This document shows positions 35,324 through 46,400 of a DNA stretch of 64,000 bases, one piece after another. Made by a program: the position numbers and the translations under genes. Origin of the DNA: Saccharina japonica. Lineage: Eukaryota; Sar; Phaeophyceae; Laminariales; Laminariaceae. The stretch is taken from positions 186,001 to 250,000 of the forward strand of contig MEHQ01003486.1 of the NCBI GenBank assembly GCA_008828725.1, in the 5' to 3' direction. The number at the start of each line of letters is the position of its first letter. Within the stretch, counting starts at the first letter, position 1. The notes under the pieces are model-generated. The model was not told where the DNA came from. It worked only from the letters and a program-made list of their open reading frames with translations, and searched no databases.

Positions 35324-35658
35324 TTACCTTGGCCAACGCCATGCCGGCGGTATTGATGGCAACGATAAGAATATGAGTTGTCGTTTCAGCCCGGGCGGCT
35401 GCGCATGACGCTGCGGCAAGGAGGGTCCGGAGATATTTGTGTCGGGGAGGTGGTCATGCGTTGCTGGCGGTTCTCGACGCGACGGTAAGGGGGGGCAGGA
35501 GGTATTTCGTTGACTTTGACGGCCTGGTCTTGACAACGGCATTTAACGCTGCCGGAAGGAACAACAGGAGGCATGTCGTTCAGTTCGGCGGCCGTGTCAT
35601 GGCGACGGTGCTTTATGCTGCGGTAAGGCTGTAGCACGGCAAGACGTACGTGAACCAC
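35324..35658 (-). CDS. Reading frame built of 23-residue repeats
   Basis: On the minus strand about four 69-bp units give successive segments of the form YRSIKHRRHDTAAELNDMPP, SGSVKCRCQDQAVKVNEIPP and YRRVENRQQRMTTSPTQISP, and a diverged fourth. The Pro-Pro at each unit end, the basic start and the frame are kept while the DNA differs. The last unit runs into a second frame (stop at 35324). No known family was recognised. Confidence 0.4.
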
Positions 35659-35659
35659 T

Positions 35660-36085
35660 AGTCATTGCTGTCCGTGAGTAGAAGGGCAGACCTGCAGCCC
35701 TCGACAATCCCGTCATGGTTCGGCAACCTAGCATGCGGTTTAATGTAATCTAACTCCCTGGTGAACACAGCTGGGTGACGAAGTGGCCTCTGTCCGAACT
35801 AACCCGACGAAGTGGCCTCTGTTCCCATTGCGATAGTAGGCGACGGGGTCGCAGGGTGGCCGTCTACACCATCATGATAACCACAAAGAAGGCACAAAAA
35901 CGCCGGCCAGTTGCGTAATAGCTCGTCCATGGATAAATGCCACATGCAGTCGTTGCCGGGGAGGACCTACACACCATAATCCTGGGCCTGGGTTGGATAG
36001 AGCCTACGCAGGTCCCTCTTGCGAACGATCTGGACACACCATGCGTGCGCCTCCGGTACGATGCACGAGCATCCTCGTATAGCAC
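35660..36085. other. Region without a recognised gene
   Basis: No supported gene. The ACGAAGTGGCCTCTGT block occurs twice (35778 and 35809). Confidence 0.4.
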
Positions 36086-37819
36086 GGCTTTTTTAGACCG
36101 TACAGGGCACCTAATACAAATACGAGCTAAACCAGAGGCAGGCTGAAATGTATACCAGGTAAAATGTTTGGGCGTCGTTGTACTGCAATCGGTGTAGAGT
36201 GCATCCACTCTCAAATTAGAAATTCAGCCTGCACCGCTGTTTATTTTTTCTTGTTAGCGGTCCGGCGCTACTGTCCCACACACACAGAACACAAACAATA
36301 TATTAAATTCTGACTAATGAAGGGGGTTGGCTGTGAGTTGATTATGTGTGAAAAAACTGCAGATAGCACTACTGCACCACTGCTGCTGCATGTCGCATTG
36401 TACTGCACCAATCGCTTCGTTTCCCGTGCATGTACCGATGTAATAGGTGTATAGTGTGTCGTAAATATATACAGCGCTTGCGCAGTAGTGCAGTAGTGAT
36501 GCCGTTTGGGATCTACTAAACAATACCGCTTTTTGGTACGTACCGTGCGCCATTGGAACGCCCGCAGTACCTTGACCTAGCCACGCTCACCCCATACGGC
36601 AGCCCTCGGTGACCTTGGCGAAAAAGTGGGCGCCGAAACCGGACTCGGCGAGCCGTGAGAGTGGAAGGGCAATCTCCCGGGGACGAATCGCTCGCTCCGT
36701 GGTAACACCGAAAATCGTTAAAAATATGGAAGGCCCAGAATAACGAAGGATGAAACTCGGCGTGAAACAACGATATTTGTTCTATACTCACTGATGTACA
36801 GCTGTACCACATGGTGGGTGGGAGAGTGGGTGGGTCGGTGGTGTGGGGGATCAAGTAGAACCGTGGTTTTTCTGGACCATGATGGTTCGAACTGGATTCA
36901 GGTCTACTGCTGAGTGCACTACTGCTGTACGTACAGCTGTATACAGTGCATGGTGGGTGGATTAATGGTCTGTGGTTGGTTTTGTCGATTAGTTGGTGGG
37001 TGGGTTTGTGGTTTGGGTCGCCCGGTTGATACTTAATTGAGTGTGTTCGTGCCTGTGGGCGCTGGCTCTGCCAGTGGTTTCGGTATGTTTGTTTTGTCCG
37101 CTATACCGAACCCGCTCTGGCGAAGTTCAGCGTACCACTACTATGCTTTGGTATGATACAATGCTGTGGTTCTGCTCTGTAGACCTTCGCTACTTCTAAA
37201 AAACAACGACAACAGCCTCTGTAGCGGTCACCCCGTACGATAGAGCTTCGTCGAGCCCATAAGGCTGGACGATGTCCAAGTCGCAGACCCTGCTGCTCAG
37301 ATACAGTACAGGACACCTGCAGTAACAAGGAACATACAGCAACAAAGGGAGGCTGAGATTTACAGGAAAAAAATATTTCCCGGGTCGTCAAACTGACGTT
37401 AGTGTAGATGACATCCATTCTCAAACATGAAACCCAGCCTGCATGAGCTTACCTTTATCCGAATGTTTGTTGGTGCCCGGTTGTGTACCACACCCACATA
37501 AGATTCACACAAATCATCGGTGCTGGTCGATGATGCGGTTGGCCGTGGGTTGATCATATTCTGATAAACACTGCGGCCGTGCCGTATTCTTGCCTCGTGA
37601 CTACTTCTCCGGGGTGTGCGAGTATAATCACAGCACACTGCTGCTCGGATACAGTGCGATACACCGAAAAAGAAAACGATTATCAACAAAGGTAGGCTGT
37701 GATTTTTAAGAGAGTGATACCGCTTTGTACCCCTATATAAAAATCGTTTAACTATCAACATGTAATGCAAACGGCTAGTATATGTCGGGACAAATTTGTA
37801 CATTCCAGAGCTGTTCGCG

Positions 37820-38060
37820 GATCACGACCGGAGTCGCGGGTCGGGCCAGGTAGTGTTCCAAATGTCACGGATCGGGTCTGGTCGTTTGGTTAGGTTCTCA
37901 GATCTTGCGGGTCGGGTCTGGTGGGGTTCAAGAGTTTATCAAAATCTCACGTGTCGGGTCGGGGCGGGTCAAGTTTGTTCAAAGCTCACGGGTGTGGTCA
38001 GGTCGGGTGAAGAGGTGCCTAAAAGCCCACGGATCAGGTAAATTCACGAGCCGCGTTAAT
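37820..38060. repeat. GGGTC-rich degenerate tandem array, block 1
   Basis: A unit of about 50-70 bp alternates GTTCAAAATCTCAC-like spacers with CGGGTCGGGTCTGGTCGGG-like cores. Multiple GGG runs make the + strand a G-quadruplex candidate. Frames through it are low-complexity. Confidence 0.75.
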
Positions 38061-38384
38061 CGTGCCACTCGCGGGTACGGCCACCATGACCCGCGGGTTG
38101 TTTTCTGCTGACCCACGGGGTGGCCCGCGAATCCGGCCCGCAGATCCGAAATTTCAAGAACTCCCTCTTTCTTGCCTAACATCTTCTTTCGTACCAGTAC
38201 TTAATGGTACCCCTTTCAAATAATTTTGTTATATTAAAACACCCGCAAATCTATATACGTACGTTGACATCCATTCATGCCCACCCCAGCCAGGCCATAG
38301 ATCTCTGCGGGGTACACAAAATGGGGGATTGTATGGGTTTTAATTATCCGCCCGCGGACCGGATCCGCGGTTCAACCCGCTAGT

Positions 38385-38810
38385 CGCGAGGAATGGTCCA
38401 GGGAATTGGCGTTACTCGAACCGCGACTGACCCCGTATCTTACGGGTCGATCGGCACCTGGCGGGTCGGGTCTGGTCGACTCAGGAGGTGTTCAAAATCT
38501 CACAGGTCACGTCGGGTCGGATCAACAAGTTTTTTAAACATATCACGAGTCGGGTCTGGTCGGGTCGGGTTCCATCGGTCTGGTCGGGTCGGGTTATATC
38601 GGTGTGCTCGGGTCCGATTACATTGGGTCAGAAGGTTTTCCAATCTTACGGGTTGGGTCGGGTCGTGTCAGATCAGGAGGGTTCTAAACCCTCGCGGGTT
38701 ATGTCGGGACAGGTCAAGACATCTCAAAATTGTCGCGGGTCGGGTCAGGCCCATAGACCCGACCCGACCCGGTCCGGTCCGTAAAGATTGACGCGACCCG
38801 TGAACAGTCC
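38385..38810. repeat. GGGTC-rich degenerate tandem array, block 2
   Basis: The unit is as in block 1. The array ends in a perfect 10-bp hairpin, GGGTCGGGTC (38737-38746) against GACCCGACCC (38756-38765), then C-rich copies in the opposite sense. Confidence 0.75.
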
Positions 38811-39199
38811 TGTTATATTCGGGAATCGTTGTACTGAGTTAGTGTGGAGCACACCCATCCTCAAAATGAAATTCAGCGAGAACTAGTTTTTCTGTCTTTT
38901 AGTGTAGCTGTCCGTTACAGCCCCACGGAAGCACAATATACCGACGCATAGCACATGCTGATCGGTAACGCGAGTTGGCCGTGGGTTGATGCTATGTCCA
39001 GAAGCTCTGCAGCCGCGCCGTCCCAGTGCTTGCTTTGCAAGTCGGAAACCAGTCGGTTAGTACCCCATGAACCAATCAAAGTAGTAGGTGTGTCTGCATC
39101 CTGTATACTGTACAAGGTTCCCCTTCGGGATGTTGGTCACTTGAAATCCCGGGGGTGTCGCAAGGTGAAAATAGATCGGACATGCTTCAAAGTTAATTG

Positions 39200-39987
39200 T
39201 TTGGGGCAAACCTGTGGCATAGACTGTAAAAGTAGTAGCGATGGCCATTCCTAACGAAACAACTGTCACGAGATGATATCGTGTCTGAGGTACAGTGGGC
39301 TTCCGGAGTTGAGAAACCTCAGTTTGGTGTCCAGGCTCAACGGCTTGTTTTGTTTCTGAAGTCGATCTTACTATTTCTTGTAGGATTTAAAGTCGAACCC
39401 ACAGTAGTAGTGGTACGCGGTAATTATCACACGGCTGTTGTGCGCCGTACAGTTGAGTATACAGAAGATAGTTATGACAGAGCTGTTGCCCGACGAGTCC
39501 CGCCCCGGTCCTAAATAAGAGTATTCACTCGTACGTAATACCGTTGAGGCGGGTACCCTGGCACGCGTTTAGCAGCCGAGTACTCGCCTAAACGTGCCCG
39601 TCGAACAGCTGGATATCCGGGACCCCTGGGCACAAATTATCGGCGAGTATAAAGTGTTATCCATACCCCTGACGGGTATTATTACGGGGGACATAGTAAA
39701 TAGGACCTGCGACGCACACTAAAACCTATGTATTTATCCATTGTTACAAACAAAATTGGTCCTATTTACTATGGTCCTCCGTAAACGCGGTTTTGGTGTT
39801 TTGAATCGATGCTGTAAAGCGTGGGTGATATTAGTATCACAGGGGGAGCTTTATATCAAACACACATCACTGTACCTTAGATACGATGTCATCTCGTCAC
39901 ATTCATTTCGTTAGGAATGGCCGTCGCTACGTACTACTTTTTCCTTTAAACAATACAGCAGTCTATGCCACGGTTTGTTCCAAATTT
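39200..39987. mobile_element. Long inverted-repeat element
   Basis: About 39200-39297 is the approximate reverse complement of about 39866-39987. Shared blocks are GGCATAGACT, AAAAGTAGTA, GGCCATTCCTAACGAA, CGAGATGA-ATCGT and AGGTACAGTG. The arms are about 100-120 bp with indels. No coding sequence of note lies inside. Confidence 0.75.
39682..39784. repeat. Short inverted repeat (MITE-like), inside the larger element
   Basis: Arms TTACGGGGGACATAGTAAAT plus AGGACC (39682-39707) and the complement (about 39758-39784) enclose about 50 bp. One arm has a single extra base. It could form a cruciform. Confidence 0.75.
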
Positions 39988-40634
39988 TGCCAGAGTTCGC
40001 GACTTTGAAGGCCCAGAGCACGCCCCAGTGCTGTACGTACGTACTGTTGTACGTATGTACAACTGAACGTATGTACTTCTGTACGTACAACTGAACGTAC
40101 AGTACTTGCCTACCACTCTCTATCTCGTACTGCAGGAGTATTGTTATGTGGCATGTGGCAAAGCACCTATTATACGACACGGCTATTATATGAGATCGGC
40201 CTATCGTTTCCGTAGACAGAGGTACTAACTGTAGATATGATATGCACACCTGCCTACTGGTAGATCTTGTGTACGTACTCCTCCTAGATTCCAAAATACT
40301 GGAACAAAATTTTAAAAACTTACAAAAAATGCTCATGTATTTTTTAAACCGTCTCGTAAAACTGCTACTACTGCTCTACGTACACAGCCTAGCTAGAGAG
40401 AGCAGACGCATGCAACACAGTATCAACTACTGCTGCACGACTGTTGATGTGTGCCTTGTTCAATGTCAAGTGGTTGTAGTCCTTGTTCTCTCGTGCGTGG
40501 TGCGGATAAAAAAACAGTCGTCGTACTTCGTACAAAAGGTTTTGCATAGTAGTTGCGAGGCGGTGTCAAGTCAGAACGTCTCCCTTGAGTTATTTGCCAG
40601 ATCTCGCGACTTCGAAGGCCCAGAGCACGCGCCA
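39985..40634. repeat. 43-bp direct repeat pair, about 605 bp apart
   Basis: TTTTGCCAGAGTTCGCGACT, then TTGAAGGCCCAGAGCACGC, at about 39985 recurs with four changes at about 40590. Between them is GTACGTAC low complexity (40030-40105) and no gene. Confidence 0.65.
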
Positions 40635-40869
40635 CCGGGCACGGGCTGGACCCGCACTGACATCGTGGTGCACACGCGGCCCCCCTGCGTGCCCCGCAGT
40701 CGATTGCGCGAGAAATGACCCGCGGCCGGAGGTGAAAAGTGCAAGTATTCCGGGAAAATGTCGATTTGGTATCTATATATACACCATGCTGTGGGTATGC
40801 AGTTTAGAATCCACTACTATGGAAAAAGCAAGAACAACAGCCGCGGCGCGATGGCTGATATGACCCTAA

Positions 40870-41860
40870 GTTTCGAGTGATATCAAATTGTGCTGCTTTG
40901 TGCTGTGCATCTTCATGCCAAGATACGCGACGAGACTCTTGTTTCAAGGGAATCACTGCAGGCACAAGAGATATACAAACTACACTGCCGCCGGTTTAGT
41001 CGGCGCCCAGCCTCCTACCTCCTCCTTCTAGGGAGACCCCTCGCCCGCGCCCAGCAGCGTTAAGAAACTCTACGTCGTACGATACATGAGCACCGTCGCC
41101 CACTGCTGTTCTACGACGTGCTTGGTGTTTTTCTGGACGATAAGTGGAGAGACACTGGTACAAAAGGAGTCCTTCGATTGGTCAAAACTGCTCTTCAACC
41201 AAAGTAGAGGGTTCGGTCAAGACATCACCCGCGAAGGTGGGGCTGGCGCAATTGGCTTCTGTCCGTATCGGCTACCCTGTCTGCACGATCGAAGCAAGTG
41301 TCCCCCTGATTACTCAGCAACATTCGTTGGTCTTGCTTGCTTGGGGCAATCTAAAGCCGGTCATTAAAACCTCGGCGGTGCGTTTCGAAGGGTGTACTTG
41401 ATATAGATATGTTTTTCGCTTTCGTGCTAGTTGCGCTGGAGAACCAAAGAAGTTCACTCTTGGCATACGTTTTGAAAACAATACACTACTTAAAGGTTGC
41501 TCGAGCTTTACCACAAGTACGAATGGGCCGTCGCCAAACAATTACACACAGACCAACAAAAATCGCAATTACTTGTCAGCAGCCATACACTCACACTTTG
41601 GGCTAGTTCCATAGTCCCGTAAGGCGAGATTTCTGAAGGCCGACTTCTCGGTTCAATGACCACGTTTGTGATGGTGGCCACCAGTGCGACGTTGGCCTAA
41701 ACTTTCGTAAGCAGTGTAATGCATCATATACTCTACTTTTCCCGGTCTGTGGTGGCATGGTAGTTCATGTTGTGTGATAGAAGCAACACTTGGTCCATAA
41801 CTGAAGAAAATATGGGCAGGGACAATATTACCCCCCTCATCAACTAGATTCTACTAGACA
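40870..41860. other. Region without a recognised gene
   Basis: Open frames at 41086-41401 and 41409-41606 (+) have no recognisable domain. Nothing else was supported. Confidence 0.35.
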
Positions 41861-41867
41861 ATTATGG

Positions 41868-41913
41868 GTTGGCGTCGAGTGGCAACGACGCTGTAAAACA
41901 AGCCACCAGACTT
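41868..41913. repeat. Short dispersed repeat B, 5' fragment
   Basis: GGGTTGGCGTCGAGTGGCAA, then CGACGCTGTAAAACA, matches the starts of the copies at 33895 and 47445. It runs straight into the 61-bp satellite. Confidence 0.6.
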
Positions 41914-42405
41914 TAGACATGAAACTACTGAGCTAACCAGTTTTTCTTCCTCATACCAAAACACAAACCGGACAATAGACATGAAATTACTAAACTAACC
42001 AGTTTTTTTCCCCTCATATCAAAACACAAACCGGACATAGCCATGAAATTATTAAACTAACCAGTTTTTTTTCTCATATTAAAACACAAACCGGAAATAG
42101 ACATGAAGTTACTAAATTAACCAGTTTGTTTTTCCTCACATCAAAGCACAAACCGGATATAGACATGAAATTACTAAACTAACCAGTTTTTGTTTTCTCA
42201 TATCAAAACACAAACCGGAAATAGACATGAAAATACTAAACTAACCAGTTTTTTTCCCCATATCAAAACACAAACCAGACATAGACATGAAATTACTCAA
42301 CTAACCAGTTTGTTTTTTCTCACATCAAAACACAAACCAGACATAGACATGAAACTACTAAACTAACCAGTTTTTGTTTCCACATATCAGAACACAAACC
42401 AGAAA
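41914..42405. repeat. Satellite of eight 61-62-bp units
   Basis: Units contain AGACATGAAATTACTAAACT, AACCAGTTTTTT and CATATCAAAACACAAACC blocks. Each carries a small hairpin, AAACT-AACC-AGTTT. The T-run after AACCAG varies in length. Units are about 85-95% identical to each other. Confidence 0.92.
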
Positions 42406-42419
42406 TAAATATATATCCT

Positions 42420-43253
42420 CTCCCATATCGTATCAGGTAATATATAGTGAACAGATTAAAACATAGACCAAAAACCCAGCATGACGGAGGACCACCCTAC
42501 ATGCACACACATAGATACAGCAAGGTCACCCCGACATGCTCAATTCACATGAAGGTTGGGGTCTCGTGGTGAGATACCCGGAAAAACTTACCGATTTCCA
42601 TTGGGCGGTGGAAATCTGGTCTGTCATCGTCCTGAACCCCTGAAACTTGGTGCACATACCATGCGCCAAATGAAGGGGAGGGGTGGATGATGCATGACAT
42701 TAAGTCAGGCCTATTGAACTCATGAAACAAATGCCTTGCCATTGACCGACCACACGACCAAAGAGACGGAGCACCAAACGGTACGTAGATATCTTGACAT
42801 CTTGAAGGATAGAAGCCGGTACAAAGTGTAGGGGGATCGTTGGCCAAGCTTTCGGCAGCGAAGGTCTACTCGGGAGCATTAGTGGGGTAGCTACCCATGG
42901 TGAAACGTGCATACGATGGAGGAAGCGACGTACGGGGCATCCCGATGTGTGAGTAAGACTTTGTGTTATGCAAGCCGTCCTTGAACCTTGCACGGTAAAA
43001 ATGACCTCCCTGGAGGAAAGTAACCAGTACAGCAGCGGGGCAAGAAGATAGAAGATACGGTCGTGGGACGCCAGGATGGTTACCATGCAGATCGCCTGAC
43101 ACAAACGTGGGGTACTTGTGTTAAGGGTGTTGAACTTGGCTCCAGGCTATGAGCCCGTGTTGGAAACACTATTTAGTGTGGTGCGCCGGCAAAATAACTG
43201 AAAGACACCAGACCCTCAACGAGTACTAGGATTGGGAAGTCCCAGTAACTTGA
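42420..43253. other. Region upstream of the LINE
   Basis: No supported gene on the + strand. A minus-strand frame of 134 codons (42700-43104) is not recognised. The last part may be the LINE 5' untranslated region, but the LINE 5' end was not located. Confidence 0.4.
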
Positions 43254-43400
43254 ACATTTCCCACTACAAACACGAACAAAAACAAGCTGGAGATAGTCTC
43301 GGAAGAGATTCAGAGAAAAACGGTGAGGCAGGGTAGGTGGAGTAAGAAAGACTGGAAGGGTAAAGTACTAGTAGTGCTGGTATTCGGAGTTCCTAGCGAC

Positions 43401-46400
43401 ATGACGAGAATAGAGTTCAAGAGGAAGTGCGACGAAGTAGGACTATACTGCTTTGCATTAGGACAAGTAGAAAGGGAGGGAGAGCATTTTCGAGTTACAC
43501 TTAAACCGAAAGCGAGCATGGAGTGGCAGAGATTAGAGACAGAACAAGTGTCGGCATGGGTTAGAAGACTAGGGTGGAGGGTATGTATAGCTAATGGAAT
43601 AGCGAATCTAAGACGTAGTCCTAGGGTGAACGAAGGTAAGGGGAGGCAGGAAACAGTAACTGGCCCAAAGGGAATGGGAGAGAAACACAGTGGCGTAGAG
43701 CAAGAAGACAAAACCAGAAACGGAAACAGTCAGAAAGCTCAAAGAAAAGAACACAGAAGTAGCAACGAAGGAGAAAAAACGAAAGACAAGAGTCGAGCGA
43801 ACAATGAAACGAAGAAGAAGCTGAGAATAGGGTCATGGAACGTATGTGGATTCGCCACGGAAGAGCGCAAGAGGATAGAAATAGCCGAACAAGTAAGTGA
43901 GCGCGATTTAGACATAGTGGGAATTCAAGAGTCGTGGGAAAAAGAGGGGGGCGAAATAGGATGCACAATTGGAGAGTACGCATGGATAGGGAAAAAGAGA
44001 AAGGGACAGAACAAGAAGAATAGGGGGGCGGGGGGAGTAGGGTTCCTAGTAAAAGAATACCTGTGTGACATAATAGAAGTGATCAAAGACACGAAATTCG
44101 ATGAAAGCATCTGGATAAAGATACCAGGGGAGAGGGGAGCGAAAGATTATTTCTTAGGAAACATCTATATGCCCCCAGAGTCGAAGAGTACGGTCAAAGA
44201 TATACAGAAGAAGTTCGGAGAAATAGCAGTAGATGTACAAAAATATAAAAGACAAGGAGAAGTAGTACTAGTCGGAGATTTTAACTCAAGAATTGGGAAG
44301 GCAAGCAACCCGAACGAGAACATTGGACAGTATGGGGAAGTAACAAAGAATAAGAACGGGGAAGAGATGCTGAAATTCCTTAAGAACAATGAGATGAAGA
44401 CTCTGAACGGTAGAGCAAACAAGCCAGAGCCAGAATGGACTAGACAGTGCATACAAAAGGGAGAAAGCTCCGTTCTTGACTTTATAGTGGTAGAAAACGG
44501 AAGTAGTAAGGAAACTGAAGTACATGTATGCGCAGCGGACGTAGGAACTACGGATCACTGCCTAATATGGACAGACAGCCAGCAGACGAGAGTTATCAAA
44601 AATAGGCGCGGTAGGAAATTGTACAGATGGCGAATAGATAAACTAGAAGTAAAGGAAAAACGGGAAGAGTTCCAAGAAGAGATGACTAAAAATGCAGAGC
44701 ATTTTTCCGATCTGCTGGAAAGCATAGGTACGACAAAGAACAATATAGAGAGAGATAATGCAGGAGCGAGGATAATAGAAGGATGGGAGAAATTGGTCAA
44801 GACCACAGCAAGTAAAGTAATAGGAAAGAAGTTGATAATATGCAATAGAGCAGTAAAATGGTGGGATGACGAAGTAAAAGAGGCTATAGGAGTAAGGAGA
44901 AAGGCACACGCAAGATACGCATCGAGCAAAACTACGTCAGGATGGGAGGAGTATGGTATTGCTAGAAATAAAGTAAAAAAGGTGGTTGAGAAGAAGAAGA
45001 AAGGGGTATGGAAAGACGTAGTTACTAAAACGAATGAAGACTTTGATGGCGGGATGAAGCAGATGTGGGTAGGGATAAAAGGGATACTAGGCAAACAAGC
45101 AGGAGAGGCAGATACGGGGATAGCTACATTAAGAGCACAGAACGGTAAAATGGTTAGTAGTTCGAAGGGGAAAAGGGAAGTACTTGTAGAGCATTACCGC
45201 AAGCTAGGGACGCCCACAACCAACGAAACGTTCGACAAAGAATTTGAGAAAGATATCAACGCGTGGGCGGAGGCGAACGTAGATGCATCAGAAAGGGAAG
45301 ACAGTGGTTCAGAAGGGTTACAGGGAGAGTTCACAAGAGAAGAAGTTAAGAAGTGTGTAGCTAAACTTAAGAATAGAAAGGCAGCAGGGGCAGACCAAAT
45401 AGTTAATGAATTTATGAAGTACGGGGGAGAAGGAATGCTTACCATGATGGTTAAGTTGTATAACTGGATATGGAAAAACGAGTACGCACCTAAGAGATGG
45501 AGAGAAGGAGTAGTAGTAAACTTGTTTAAGAAAGGAGACAAGGCTGACCCGGGTAACTATAGGGGAATAACGCTACTAAGCACTGTAGGTAAAACGTTCT
45601 GTAAGATTTTGAACGATAGAATGGGAACAATGATGGAGAAGGAAGAAAAGATTAGCGAAGGGCAAGCAGGATTTAGGCCAAACCGTAGCTGCGTCGACCA
45701 TGTGTACACATTAGGTAAGATAATCCAAGGCAGGAAAGACGCGGGGCTAACAACGTACTGTTTCTTTTTAGATGTACAGAAGGCCTACGATACAGTATGG
45801 AGAAATGGGCTGTGGAAAAAGTTGTGGGAAATAGGGATAAGAGGAAAGATGTGGAGAATGATGAAGAAGATGACGGAATGTGCGAGAAGTGCTGTGATGT
45901 TGGACGGGGAAATATCGAAGTACGTTGATATCCTACAGGGAGTTGCCCAGGGATGTACGCTATCACCTAACCTATTCAAGGTATACATTAATGACATGAT
46001 AGTAGCAGTAGAAGCAGCATCGCAGGGAGTCACGGTGGGGGAAGATACGGTGTCGGGATTGATGTTTGCTGATGATTTCGTTTGCATATCAGAAACACCC
46101 GAAGGACTGCAGAAACAAATAGAGAAGGCAATCGAGTACACCAGGAAGTGGAGAGTGACGGCGAACGTAAAAAAGTGCGCAGTAGTTGTATGTAACGAAG
46201 ATAAGGAGAGTCCGGTAACTTGTAAGTGGAAGTGGGGAGAAGATGAATTACCGATCGTAGACCAGTATACGTACCTTGGCGTAGAAATCTCAAAAGATTG
46301 CTCTTGGGATGCACACATAAATAAAATAATAGGCAAGGGTAAGGCACACGTAGGCAAGATGGAAGCAGTCCTAACAGACTCGCACCTTGACACTAGAATT

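Larger units (their letters stand above)
36090..39040. repeat. Three-copy repeat family E with G-rich arrays between copies
   Basis: Related segments lie at about 36090-36390, 37285-37600 and 38822-39040. Shared blocks are TGTAGA-TGCATCCA-TCTCAAA, GAAATTCAGCCTGCA and GTTGGCCGTGGGTTGAT. A fourth partial similarity (GCTGCTCGGATACAGTGCGA, then AGGTAGGCTGTGATTTT) lies at about 37640-37710. No protein was recognised. Confidence 0.65.

Noticed and set aside
36880-36905. tRNA box B-like GGTTCGAACTGGATT
   Set aside because: No matching A box or cloverleaf could be drawn upstream. Isolated similarity is not enough.
37820-38810. Interstitial telomere repeats
   Set aside because: The GGGTC-type units do not match a known telomere repeat (TTTAGGG, TTAGGG and close variants) and are spaced by AT-containing sequence.
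41914-42405. CRISPR-like regular spacing
   Set aside because: The whole 61-bp unit is repeated, with no unique spacers. It is an ordinary satellite.
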